Positions 1 through 7,818 are shown, counted from the stretch's first letter. The stretch: DNA of 9,679 nucleotides from CAADGY01 sp035714225 (GCA_035714225.1 DASTMK010000445.1:1-9679); one strand, 5' to 3'. Notes: generated by a model from the sequence alone, not told the origin. Made by a program: numbers and translations.

Positions 1-412
1 TCGTTCCGGAGCGCGCGTGGCGACGGCATGGCCGCTCAGCGACGCTCTGCGGCGTCCGGAGCTCGGCTATGTTTCAAGACCGCTCAACGTCGTAGCGCTG
101 GAAGATTTCGAGCGGGATTCCATCGGGAGTCTGCGCGGCAAACCGGTGGATGCTTTCGTGCTTTTCTCCCTGCGGCGGGAACCCCGGTGGAGCCTCGTAC
201 CCGATGCGCTTACGCGGCACATCCTACGCCGCTACTACGGATTTGAAGGACCGTTGGACGCGGAAGAGACCGCCCGCATTCTGACCCTGGAACGAGCTGC
301 CTCCTGGTCGCACGGCGGTGAGTGGGCCGAAGTCCTGCTCTCACAGAATAACCATGCCAACCGCTCACTTAGAAGGTGTGAAAGATTCACAGCCACAGAT
401 GGACACAGATAA
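1..412 (+). CDS. C-terminal fragment of a probable family-39-like membrane glycosyltransferase (5' end outside window)
   Basis: The frame is open from the left edge (first full codon at base 2) to TAA at 410-412, so the GTG at 17 is probably internal. The visible part is soluble, with no membrane segment. It contains TAWPLSDALRRPELGYV, then an acidic region with DAFVLFSLRREP, then RRYYGFEGPLDAEE and a final GGEWAEVLL. As I remember them, acidobacterial ArnT/PMT-like (family 39) glycosyltransferases end with a similar periplasmic tail after many transmembrane helices: a 'WP...L..P..GYV' stretch, a 'vlfS' strand and a terminal 'GG.W.E'. Such enzymes move sugars from a polyprenyl-phosphate carrier. 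The last 10 or so residues (ERFTATDGHR) are encoded by the palindromic repeat that follows and look non-native. The gene converges on the operon to its right. The family call rests on pattern memory; that this is a real coding end is surer. Confidence 0.5.
   Translation, partial: RSGARVATAWPLSDALRRPELGYVSRPLNVVALEDFERDSIGSLRGKPVDAFVLFSLRREPRWSLVPDALTRHILRRYYGFEGPLDAEETARILTLERAASWSHGGEWAEVLLSQNNHANRSLRRCERFTATDGHR
377..391. repeat. Small perfect hairpin TGTGAA-AGA-TTCACA
   Basis: A 6-bp perfect inverted repeat (377-382 with 386-391) has a 3-nt loop. GG at 375-376 can extend the stem by pairing with CC at 393-394 if G392 is bulged. It sits at the left edge of the larger palindrome and overlaps its first base. 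It lies inside the last codons of the left-hand gene, downstream of the operon end on the other strand. No U-run follows on either strand, so it is not a classic intrinsic terminator. It may be part of the repeat unit. Confidence 0.5.
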
Positions 413-467
413 ACACAGATTGAAAAACAGGAAACTTATCTGTGTTTATCCGTGTTCATCCGTGGCT
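391..467. repeat. REP-like palindromic intergenic element built from 10-bp CACAGAT units
   Basis: Two 30-bp arms, 391-420 and 438-467, are reverse complements at 27 of 30 positions and flank a 17-nt A-rich loop (421-437). The left arm is itself three tandem 10-bp units starting at 394, 404 and 414 (CACAGATGGA, CACAGATAAA, CACAGAT). The right arm carries the matching ATCTGTGTTT, ATCCGTGTTC, ATCCGTGGCT units. All three mismatches are transitions, giving G-U wobble in one strand's RNA or the other. It fills the space between two convergent genes, so it could act as a two-way transcript end or 3'-end stabiliser. No poly-U tract supports intrinsic termination. Similar 'cacagat..acacagat' repeats are common between genes in environmental bacteria and often give spurious short proteins. 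Confidence 0.8.
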
Positions 468-488
468 AAATTCAATTTCTTCACAGTG

Positions 489-2144
489 CTACTCTACACG
501 TCTGGCCGAGGAGCCGATTCCGACGACATTCTTCGAGGAGGGATCGAGAACGAGGAGAGCGACTCCTCCGACGGAACCCTTACCGGTAGTCAGGACGTGA
601 CCGCGGTTTTGGAGGTCCTGCCGGGCTTCCTCGCCGAGGGTCACGGGCACTTGCAGACTGCCCAGTCGCGCCTTGTCCTGCCCGAAAGAGCCGATGAAGT
701 GATGGGTGGCGATGCGCGGCGCGCGAAAGGCCTTTTCGGCATCCATTCCGAAGTCGGAGTACTCCAGCACGAGTTGGAGCGCGGCCTGTTCCTGCAGATC
801 GCCTCCGGCGACGGCGATTGCCATGACGGGCTTGCCGTCCTTGAGCACCAGGGTGGGCGTTAGCGTGACGCGAGGCCGCTTCCCGGGTGCGATCACATTC
901 GGATGGCCTTTCCAGTTGTTGAGGCTGGTCAGGCGAGCTCCGTGGATAATGCCGGTGCGCCCGGCGACCCCGGCGGTGCTCGACAGCCCGCTCGGCGTCG
1001 CCACGACGACGTTCCCCCAACGGTCCGTTACGCACATCGTCGTGGTGCCGCCCCGCGCGGTTTCCGTGCGGAAAGGCGGCTTGACGGATTTCATCCTGTA
1101 AGGATCTCCAGGACGCAGTTCGAGGGACGCTTTCTTGCTGTCGATCAGCGGCCGCCGGATCTGCGTGTACTGATCGGAGAGCAACGCCTGGAGCGGCACC
1201 TGAACGAACTCGGGATCGCCGTAATACTCGTCCCGGTCGGCGAAGCCCAACTTCATCGCTTCGGCGACCACATGAATATAATCCGGCGACAGGAACCCCA
1301 TCTTCTTCAAATCGAACCCTTCCAGCAGACGGAGCATCTCGAGCATCGACGGGCCCTGTGTCCACGGGCCGCATTTGTACACGGTGTGCCCTCTGTAATT
1401 CACGTGTACGGGCTCTTCGACCCGGGTTCTGTGAGCCGCCAGGTCCGCCTTACGGAGAAAGCCGCCTTTCTCTCTGTACCAGCTCTCGAGTGCATCGGCG
1501 ATGTCGCCTCGATAAAAACGGTCCGCGACGGCCTGAAGGCGCTGTTCGCGGCTGCCTGTGGCGCGCCGTTCCGCATCCACCATCTTGCGAAACGTCGCCG
1601 CCAGGTCAGACTGCCATTGCACTCCGGTTTCGATCTTCTCGCGGCTGCCGGTATCGATGTACCACGTGGGGCCTCCGGCATCGAGGATCTTCAGTGTAGG
1701 CTCCACGACCTCTGCAAAGCTCCTGCTGCCATACATTCTGAGGAGCGTGACGATGGCGTCCGCCGCCGCCGGAACCGCCGCGGCTTTGATATCGCCACCT
1801 GGGATGCCGTGCTCCAGGTACCACTCGATCGCCTTCGGGTCTCGCGGTGCGCCGCCCTGGCCCGCGAGTACGCGGACATTCTTATCAGCGGCCGTATAAA
1901 TCAGAAGGGGCACTTCACCGCCGATACAAAACGCGCCTACCGAAGTCACGGCCAGTGCGAGGAGGGTCGCGGCGCCGGCATCGGCAGCGTTGCCGCCTTG
2001 TTCGAGAATCTCAATACCAGCCGCGGTAGCGGCCACTTTTCCCGATACGACAACCCCGTTGCTTCCCGCAGCCGGTCCGCCTTGGGCGCCGCAGACCGGC
2101 GGCGCCAGCAAAGTTATCAGTAAAGCCGAAAGGAGCTCTTTCAT
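489..2144 (-). CDS. ggt: Secreted gamma-glutamyltranspeptidase-family Ntn-hydrolase with altered glutamate pocket
   Basis: A 551-residue protein of usual length for the family. Residues 1-20 form a signal peptide with likely cleavage after VCGA, so it acts in the periplasm or outside. Family hallmarks are SGKVAATAAGIEILEQGGNA (34-53), the GIPG and AAVPAA segments (113-127), GGTTTMCVTDRWGN (365-378) and LTPTLVLKDG with AGGD (428-449). Gamma-glutamyltranspeptidases cleave themselves before a Thr that becomes the nucleophile for gamma-glutamyl hydrolysis or transfer. Here that residue is T367. Compared with the E. coli enzyme, the Arg of 'DFREMAP' is replaced by GQGGAP (95-100), the His after the two catalytic-loop Thr is T369, the Ser-Ser before 'MTPT' is V426-T427, and the lid-loop region is shortened. 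G447-G448 of the oxyanion hole remain. So the fold and autoprocessing look intact but the substrate may differ. It is the last gene of the operon, 9 bp after the hydrolase. Its Shine-Dalgarno is weak: GGAG lies 12 nt upstream, and a G-run at 2147-2151 is closer. Stop is TAG at 489-491. Confidence 0.9.
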   Translation of the reverse strand: MKELLSALLITLLAPPVCGAQGGPAAGSNGVVVSGKVAATAAGIEILEQGGNAADAGAATLLALAVTSVGAFCIGGEVPLLIYTAADKNVRVLAGQGGAPRDPKAIEWYLEHGIPGGDIKAAAVPAAADAIVTLLRMYGSRSFAEVVEPTLKILDAGGPTWYIDTGSREKIETGVQWQSDLAATFRKMVDAERRATGSREQRLQAVADRFYRGDIADALESWYREKGGFLRKADLAAHRTRVEEPVHVNYRGHTVYKCGPWTQGPSMLEMLRLLEGFDLKKMGFLSPDYIHVVAEAMKLGFADRDEYYGDPEFVQVPLQALLSDQYTQIRRPLIDSKKASLELRPGDPYRMKSVKPPFRTETARGGTTTMCVTDRWGNVVVATPSGLSSTAGVAGRTGIIHGARLTSLNNWKGHPNVIAPGKRPRVTLTPTLVLKDGKPVMAIAVAGGDLQEQAALQLVLEYSDFGMDAEKAFRAPRIATHHFIGSFGQDKARLGSLQVPVTLGEEARQDLQNRGHVLTTGKGSVGGVALLVLDPSSKNVVGIGSSARRVE

Positions 2145-2153
2145 CGCCCCCGT

Positions 2154-4274
2154 TTACTCCAGCTCAACCACGGCCAGGCCATAGATCCCCAATTGATCCG
2201 CGGTAAACCGCACGCCCTTGCCGTTCGGCGTGAATTTCACCGGTGCAAGCGCGGACAACGTGCCGCTGTAGCCGATACTGCGGACTTTCTTCGCCGCCGG
2301 CGGCGCGACGTTAACGGCGATATTTTTCGCCGGCGTGATCTCGCCGTCGATGGTGACGTTGTAATTTACCAGATGGATCAGCATGCGATCCTGCCGGGCA
2401 GTGACCATCGAAGTGATCTCGACGTAGGGTGCGGGAACGGCAAGGCGCGTCAGACCCGCTGCTCCGAGACCGGTCACTTTGTCTGCCACGCTCTCGAGAA
2501 TCCGGCGGAGCGCCGGATCGATGCGGTTGCGTGTGTAGCCCTCGGGAATGTCGGCAAACAGGTCTGCCATGGTCGGACCGAAGGTCGTGTATTCGCCGCG
2601 CGCCTTCATCGGAATCAGGTATTTCGATGTGGGGATCGGCAGGGGGACGAACTCGACACGGCCCGCTTTATGCTTTTGCCCAACCAGTGAGGCAAGCGGC
2701 GAACTTTTCAGGGGCACGTTGTACTGGTCTTTCATGCCGGAGCGGCCCAGCACGAGCAGTGTCCCCCCGTCCTCGACATAGCGCACAAGCGCCTGCTGTT
2801 TCGTCGTGCTGAGCAGCGGCAGATAGGGAACTACGATCACGCCGTACCTGTTGAGGCTGGGGTCCGCCAGGTCGTCCTCGACGATCATGACGTGGGAGAT
2901 TCCACGGTCCGCCAAAACGCGCGAGGTAGTGAACGCGAAGCTTAACTCGTCGGCGAGGTATTGATTGATCGATGCCAGGATGGCTACGTTGGCCGTGAGT
3001 TGAGCGGTGGCAAGATTTGCCTCGTTGTTTGCAAGAAAGTTATAGATAGCCGTGGCGCCGGGAGGCGTCTCCCGCTTTTCGCGGAATACAGCGTGATTCG
3101 CGGCGGCTTCGGCAATGTTGATCTGCGCCATCGCGCTCAGGCATTTTTCGGTCGGATTGGGGAAGATCGGCGGAGTGATCTCGGTGGCATAGATGATGAC
3201 GGGCTTACCGTGGGCGGCCGCGGCCAGGAACTTTAATGCGGGGCTGTTGGTGATCTTGATGCCTGCCTCGTTCTTGCGCGGGGCGGTATCGAGGTACTCC
3301 TGAATCTCCGAATAGATGAAATCGTCATAGCCCTCGCGGCCGAGCATCTCCATGTTGCCGGCGGCATCGTAGGCGATGGGTCCATAGCCGAATCCGCCAT
3401 ACACATTGCCCGAGATCAGGAAGGTCGGATTGTATTCGCGCGCTACCTGTCTCAGGCGCCGGTGGAACTCGGCGACAGTATATCCACGGAACGTGATCCA
3501 TTCCATCCAGAACGGGTCGCCGCGTTTCTGTGGCGGGGCCACACCGCGGTAAGTGGTAGTCCCGTATTTCGCTTCGGCTGCCTCCTTCGGCAGGTGCTGT
3601 GTGAGCCAGGCGGCGAACTTCGTGCGGCAGAATTCGCAGTAGCAGGTATTGGTGGCGATCTGCGTCCAGTCGATATAGGAGCCGTCGATCCCGGTCTCCG
3701 CCTGGGCGCGGATTCTGCCTTCCATCAACCGCGCGTAGTCCGGGTTGTTCGGACAGCCCCAGGTCTCGAAACGGCGGCCGGTCTTCTGGCCGTATGGCGC
3801 ATAGCGGTAGAACGGAAACGTGCCGTCCGGGCGGATGGTGATCCAACTTGTAGGATCGTTGGCTGGCCGCGGCCCGATGTAGCCGGTGAACGCCTCCCAG
3901 TTTTCCCGATAGAATTTCAGTGCCCGGAGCTGGTCCTTGCGCGGTTGGGATTCTCCCGAATCGCTCTCGCCGTTCAGCGAGCTCGACAGGTAACGCAGGA
4001 CGATGTAGCTCTTGTCGTGAAAGACGCGGTTCGCGGCCTTCGCTTTCTCCATCCCGGCGTCGAACTGCACGCGAGTGACGTCTTCGAAGTTTGGCGCGCC
4101 CGATCCGAAAGTGACCGTCAGGCGGTTACTTTCAAGGAACTTGAAATCGGTTTTGTGCCCGAGTCTCCAGTGCGCCCAATCGGTGTTCGGCTTCCATGCC
4201 TGCTGCGCGTAAAGGCCACCTGCTGCGGACAGTGCGATCACTGCGGCCGCGATGGGGCGAATGCATCGGCTCAT
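2154..4274 (-). CDS. Secreted GHL6/GH42-like putative glycoside hydrolase with C-terminal amidotransferase-like domain
   Basis: A 706-residue protein with a signal peptide (1-23, cleavage near LYA/QQ). Residues about 35-400 look like a TIM barrel: GCPNNPDYARLMEGRIRAQ (173-191), TGIDGSYIDWTQ with D197 and D202 (194-205), CYCEFCRTKF with C211, C213 and C216, NPTFLISGNVY (282-291) and DDFIYSEIQEY with E323 (317-327). The Cys-rich signature followed by F is what I associate with the hypothetical glycosyl hydrolase family 6 (GHL6). Residues about 425-520 (SRVLADRGISHVMI, YGVIVVPYLPLLS, VEDGGTLLVLG) match the class I amidotransferase-like domain that follows the barrel in GH42-type beta-galactosidases, where it is structural. 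The end (615-706) is a beta-rich domain with MLIHLVNYNV. Substrate is unknown; E323 and the two Asp are candidate catalytic residues by inference. It starts 11 bp after the receptor gene, with a strong Shine-Dalgarno that overlaps the receptor's stop codon. Confidence 0.75.
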   Translation of the reverse strand: MSRCIRPIAAAVIALSAAGGLYAQQAWKPNTDWAHWRLGHKTDFKFLESNRLTVTFGSGAPNFEDVTRVQFDAGMEKAKAANRVFHDKSYIVLRYLSSSLNGESDSGESQPRKDQLRALKFYRENWEAFTGYIGPRPANDPTSWITIRPDGTFPFYRYAPYGQKTGRRFETWGCPNNPDYARLMEGRIRAQAETGIDGSYIDWTQIATNTCYCEFCRTKFAAWLTQHLPKEAAEAKYGTTTYRGVAPPQKRGDPFWMEWITFRGYTVAEFHRRLRQVAREYNPTFLISGNVYGGFGYGPIAYDAAGNMEMLGREGYDDFIYSEIQEYLDTAPRKNEAGIKITNSPALKFLAAAAHGKPVIIYATEITPPIFPNPTEKCLSAMAQINIAEAAANHAVFREKRETPPGATAIYNFLANNEANLATAQLTANVAILASINQYLADELSFAFTTSRVLADRGISHVMIVEDDLADPSLNRYGVIVVPYLPLLSTTKQQALVRYVEDGGTLLVLGRSGMKDQYNVPLKSSPLASLVGQKHKAGRVEFVPLPIPTSKYLIPMKARGEYTTFGPTMADLFADIPEGYTRNRIDPALRRILESVADKVTGLGAAGLTRLAVPAPYVEITSMVTARQDRMLIHLVNYNVTIDGEITPAKNIAVNVAPPAAKKVRSIGYSGTLSALAPVKFTPNGKGVRFTADQLGIYGLAVVELE

Positions 4275-4281
4275 GAACGAT

Positions 4282-4287
4282 CTCCTC
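4282..4287 (-). promoter_or_regulatory. Ribosome binding site GAGGAG overlapping the receptor stop codon
   Basis: Read on the minus strand, the receptor's TGA (4288-4286) runs straight into GAGGAG (4287-4282), followed 7 nt later by the hydrolase ATG (4274-4272). Ribosomes ending the receptor would stop on the next gene's binding site, which favours coupled translation and fixes the start of the hydrolase. Confidence 0.75.
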
Positions 4288-7200
4288 AGAATTCCACGCG
4301 GACAACGAACTGGAACTGACGAGGGCGGAATCCCTCAGCCAGCTCACTAACCGTGCCGAATGAGCCGCTGCCCCATCCGAAGTCCGCGCGTTGGAAGCGC
4401 GTGCGATTGAAAGCGTTGAACGCTTCCATGCGAACCTGCAGCTTCGCGGCCTCCGACAAGCTGAACTGTTTGCGCAGTCCGATATCCACATTCGCGATTC
4501 CCTGCGAGGTAAGGCCTTCCAGGTACCGCGGCGTGTTGCCGGGCTGCTGGTCGCCGGGATCGGCGAAGCACGACGAATTGAACACGAAGATACCGTCGGA
4601 GTCGCCGTTAAGCAGTGCGGCCGCGGCATTCTTGTAGCCTACTCCGGTGCCCGGACTCGAGCAGGTCAGATTGGGCCGTTGCCGCCCGCCGGAGAGTCGG
4701 CGGCGGCTCATTTCGATGTGGACCGGCTGACCCGATTGCAGGGTCATACTCGATGAGGCGGACCAGCCGCCGATCACCGCGTCGAGCGCCCGGCTCATAT
4801 TGGTGCCGACTGGAAGGCCGCGGCCAATGGGCAAATTTGCGGTCAGCGCCGCCGCAAACCTGTGTGTCGCATTGTTGGCGCTGATCGTATACTCCCGGCC
4901 AAGACGGTCAAGCTCCTGCGGGCCTCCGCTGCCGAGCCATCCGATCCAGCCGTTGGCGCCGGAGGAGCTGTTGTCCATCGCGCGCGCCAGAGTGTAGCTG
5001 CCCTGGATGACGAAGTACTTCCCGTTGCGCTTGTCGAAACGGATCTGCATCGAGTTGTAACGGGAGACCGCGGCTTGCAAAGGCAGCCCGCTGAAGGAGC
5101 CGTCAAACTGAGGATACGGCCGCAGCAGGTTGAGGAGTGGAATCTCCTCGTCGTTATATCGCGAATCCGGCTCGTTGAAGATCGCATCCGGACCAACGAA
5201 CATAGGCTGAAACGGATTCGGCACCAGGCTGTTCAGTTGTGAGCTGGTGTAATTCACGCGAATGTCCGACGGGATGAAGTTGCGGTTTCTGGTCCCCGCC
5301 GAGAAGCTGCCCCACGGGAGATGCGTACTCCGGTTCGCCGAGTAGTCCACGGCGACCACGATGTCACGGGGAAGGAGGCGCTGGATGCCGGCGCTCCACT
5401 GATAAATTTCTGCACCCTTGTTGAGCTCGTAGCTCAGGTCTCCCCCGTTGTCGAATCCCCACATGGCCAGCTTGCCGTACTTGTCGCCCTGCGGCGGCGC
5501 GATTCCGTTCGGAAACGGGTTGCTCAGCGTGGCGTACTGTGTCTGGTAGTTATCTTTCGTGAAATACGCGATGGCGTTCTTGAAATACGCCGGACCGCTG
5601 TACTGAAAGTTGGTCTGCATGTTGGCGCCATAATAAATGCCGCCCCCTGCCCGTATGACCGTCTTCTGATCCGGACTGTAGGCGAATCCCAGGCGAGGTG
5701 CAAAGTTGTTCCGGTCGATCGGAAGCGTACGGCGGCCCGGCCCGGGGAATATGGTGATGCCCCTGAGTTGCCCCAACCCTGGAACGTCCACTCCGGTGCC
5801 GGCGGCGAAATCCGCGAATGTCGAGCGGTTGTAGCGCTCTGTATAGGGAGTGCTCCACTCGTACCGCAAGCCAATATTCACCGTCAGCTTCGGAGTAACT
5901 TTCCAGTCATCCTGAATGTAGAATCCCGTTTCTTTCGACTTATCCGCCACGGGCGGCTTGATCCTGAGCTCACCGTCCGCGCTTCCCCAGCCAAGCAGCA
6001 GACCCGCGAAAGAATCGCCTTCGGTGACGACGCCGTTGTCGGGACTTTCGTTCGTCACATTAGGGCCAAAAGTGAACAGACCCGTCGGATTGTCCGGCTG
6101 CCAGAAATTGTTGAAAAACGTCCGCTGCTCACCGCCGAACTTGATGGAATGCGAGCCTCTGACCCAGGACAGCGACGACGAGTAAGTGTAGAGCGTGTGC
6201 GCAAAGTTGGTATCTACGCAGCACTCGTCGTACAAATTCGTATAGGCATTCTCGAACGCCATGGTGGGCATTCTGGCGAGCCCGTTGTTGATCATGTAAC
6301 TTGGGAACCCGACGCTGGTCAGGTCCGGATAGTGGGTAATTCCCGGTGCGGAAACGCGATCTACACCAAAACGCCCGGAGTAAACAATCGCTGGTGTCAC
6401 GGTCCAGGTGTAATCGGCAACGGCGTTATGGACACTGGTCTTGTAGGTAAACGAATCCTCCACAAAGGAAACGTCCTGCGGAGAATCGTTGCTCAGCCTG
6501 CTGTAGCGCACTCCCAGACGGTGGAAGTCGTTGAGTTGATGATCTACCCTGGCGTCGAACTGGTAGGCCGAACCGCTGGACCGCACGTTCTTGCGATAGT
6601 TGTTATAGTTCGTTCCGGCCTCGCCGGCGACGTTGGGCGTGGGAACGTAGGCGAGGAACTGCTTTGCGACTGGATCGATGAGTCCCTGCGGGATGACATT
6701 TCCTGCAAACGGCTGACGAATTCCGTCCTCGTTCATCGAAAAGGGATCATAGATGGTCACCGGGGCAAGGTTCCCTTCGTCATCGTAAGTCATGGTCTTC
6801 GAGAAGTCGCCCTGGCGCTGATCGCTGGTCGGAAAGGTTCCCGCTGCCTGCCACGAGTTGATACTCCGGGACTTTTCGAAGTCGAACAGGAAGAACGTCT
6901 TGTTCCGTTTGATCGGGCCGGAAGTAGCGCCTCCGTACTGATCGTGAACGTGAGGCGGCTTTTCGATACCGAAGACATTGCTGTAGAAGTCGTTGGCGTC
7001 CAGCGCATCGCGCTGGCCGAAGTACCAGCCGCTTCCGTGGAGCGCATTGCCGCCTTGCTTCATCACCAGGTTCACGACGGTGCCGCCGTTGTTGCCGTAC
7101 TCCGCGGAGAAACTGTTGTTCTCTACTTTGAACTCCTGGATCACTTCGACGGACGGCGTGTAGTACACGTTTGTGTTGCCGCCCTCGCCCTGCTCCGGCG

Positions 7201-7813
7201 CGCTCACCGGAGCACCGTCGAAGCGGACCTCGGCGGTGGAATTTCGCTGTCCGTTCGAGACAAAGTTCGTCCCCGAAGGATAGCTGTCCCGGTTACCGCT
7301 GCCGGCCGATTCGGTAATGCCGCCTGAAAGGAACACGAGTCCAAAAAAGCTGCGGCCGTAGAGCGGGATCTCTCTGGTGTACTGGCCGCTGACCGACGTG
7401 CCAATCTCGGCGCCGCCCGTGTCGAGCGTGGGTGCTGCGTCGACCACCGTCACCGACGTTTCCACTCCGGCCACCCGGAGAGAGAAGTTAACGTTTGTGC
7501 TTTGGCTGATAGCGAGAACGACGTTCTTGGTTTCCTCCGTCCGGAATCCGGCCATTTCGGCGCGGATGGTGTAGGTCGCCGGACGCAGCGCGTTGAAAAT
7601 ATAGAAACCACGTTCGTCGGTGGTTGCGGTGTTTGAGATATTCGTGGCGATATCGGTGATTGTCACCTTCGCACCGACAAGCACGCCGCCGGAAGCGTCG
7701 TGAACCACGCCTCTCACCTGGGCCTCAAAGCTGGCCTGACCAGTTGCGGCCGCGGGGATAAGAACCAAGACTACGGCGAACGAAACTGCCAACCTGGTAA
7801 TGCTGCGCAACAT
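4286..7813 (-). CDS. Oar-type TonB-dependent receptor with N-terminal carboxypeptidase-regulatory-like domain
   Basis: A 1175-residue outer-membrane protein with a signal peptide (1-25, ending AAATGQA). Residues about 31-113 form a carboxypeptidase-D regulatory-like beta-sandwich: GVVHDASGGVLVGAKVTITD, then TTDERGFYIFNALRPATYTI, then AGFRT. The plug domain follows (about 135-255) with IPLYGRSFFGL, EVRFDGAP and VIQEFKVENNSFSAEYGNNG, then MKQGGNALHGSGWYF, the usual start of the barrel in this family. The barrel runs to a C-terminal Phe (VVRVEF), the expected BAM insertion signal, preceded by the family's EAFNAFNRTRF. Length fits the acidobacterial Oar-like class (about 1000-1250). No clear TonB box is seen. 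An adjacent Cys pair (C531-C532) is unusual in such a barrel and may lie in an extracellular loop. It would bind and import a large ligand using TonB energy. As first gene of the operon with two secreted enzymes, its ligand is probably their substrate or product. The start is supported by AGGAGG 5 nt upstream. Confidence 0.95.
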   Translation of the reverse strand: MLRSITRLAVSFAVVLVLIPAAATGQASFEAQVRGVVHDASGGVLVGAKVTITDIATNISNTATTDERGFYIFNALRPATYTIRAEMAGFRTEETKNVVLAISQSTNVNFSLRVAGVETSVTVVDAAPTLDTGGAEIGTSVSGQYTREIPLYGRSFFGLVFLSGGITESAGSGNRDSYPSGTNFVSNGQRNSTAEVRFDGAPVSAPEQGEGGNTNVYYTPSVEVIQEFKVENNSFSAEYGNNGGTVVNLVMKQGGNALHGSGWYFGQRDALDANDFYSNVFGIEKPPHVHDQYGGATSGPIKRNKTFFLFDFEKSRSINSWQAAGTFPTSDQRQGDFSKTMTYDDEGNLAPVTIYDPFSMNEDGIRQPFAGNVIPQGLIDPVAKQFLAYVPTPNVAGEAGTNYNNYRKNVRSSGSAYQFDARVDHQLNDFHRLGVRYSRLSNDSPQDVSFVEDSFTYKTSVHNAVADYTWTVTPAIVYSGRFGVDRVSAPGITHYPDLTSVGFPSYMINNGLARMPTMAFENAYTNLYDECCVDTNFAHTLYTYSSSLSWVRGSHSIKFGGEQRTFFNNFWQPDNPTGLFTFGPNVTNESPDNGVVTEGDSFAGLLLGWGSADGELRIKPPVADKSKETGFYIQDDWKVTPKLTVNIGLRYEWSTPYTERYNRSTFADFAAGTGVDVPGLGQLRGITIFPGPGRRTLPIDRNNFAPRLGFAYSPDQKTVIRAGGGIYYGANMQTNFQYSGPAYFKNAIAYFTKDNYQTQYATLSNPFPNGIAPPQGDKYGKLAMWGFDNGGDLSYELNKGAEIYQWSAGIQRLLPRDIVVAVDYSANRSTHLPWGSFSAGTRNRNFIPSDIRVNYTSSQLNSLVPNPFQPMFVGPDAIFNEPDSRYNDEEIPLLNLLRPYPQFDGSFSGLPLQAAVSRYNSMQIRFDKRNGKYFVIQGSYTLARAMDNSSSGANGWIGWLGSGGPQELDRLGREYTISANNATHRFAAALTANLPIGRGLPVGTNMSRALDAVIGGWSASSSMTLQSGQPVHIEMSRRRLSGGRQRPNLTCSSPGTGVGYKNAAAALLNGDSDGIFVFNSSCFADPGDQQPGNTPRYLEGLTSQGIANVDIGLRKQFSLSEAAKLQVRMEAFNAFNRTRFQRADFGWGSGSFGTVSELAEGFRPRQFQFVVRVEF

Positions 7814-7818
7814 CGAAG

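Noticed and set aside
377..391. CRP-like site TGTGA-N5-TCACA
   Set aside because: The spacer is 5 bp where CRP needs 6, and the site lies at convergent gene ends, not near a promoter.
391..467. Intrinsic terminator or CRISPR-like repeat
   Set aside because: No U-run follows the stem on either strand, and the 10-bp units are contiguous without spacers.
318..863. Open frame of 181 codons on the + strand
   Set aside because: It reads through the palindromic repeat (giving the typical spurious MDTDKHR and VYPCSSV peptides) and then antisense to the transpeptidase.
903..2123. Open frame of 406 codons on the + strand
   Set aside because: It is antisense to the gamma-glutamyltranspeptidase gene, rich in Arg, and has no family resemblance.
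3462..4319. Open frame of 285 codons on the + strand
   Set aside because: It is antisense to the GHL6-like gene and has no coherent protein features.
5321..7327. Open frame of 668 codons on the + strand
   Set aside because: It is fully antisense to the well-supported receptor gene, has no recognisable domain or signal, and is explained by GC-rich codon bias.
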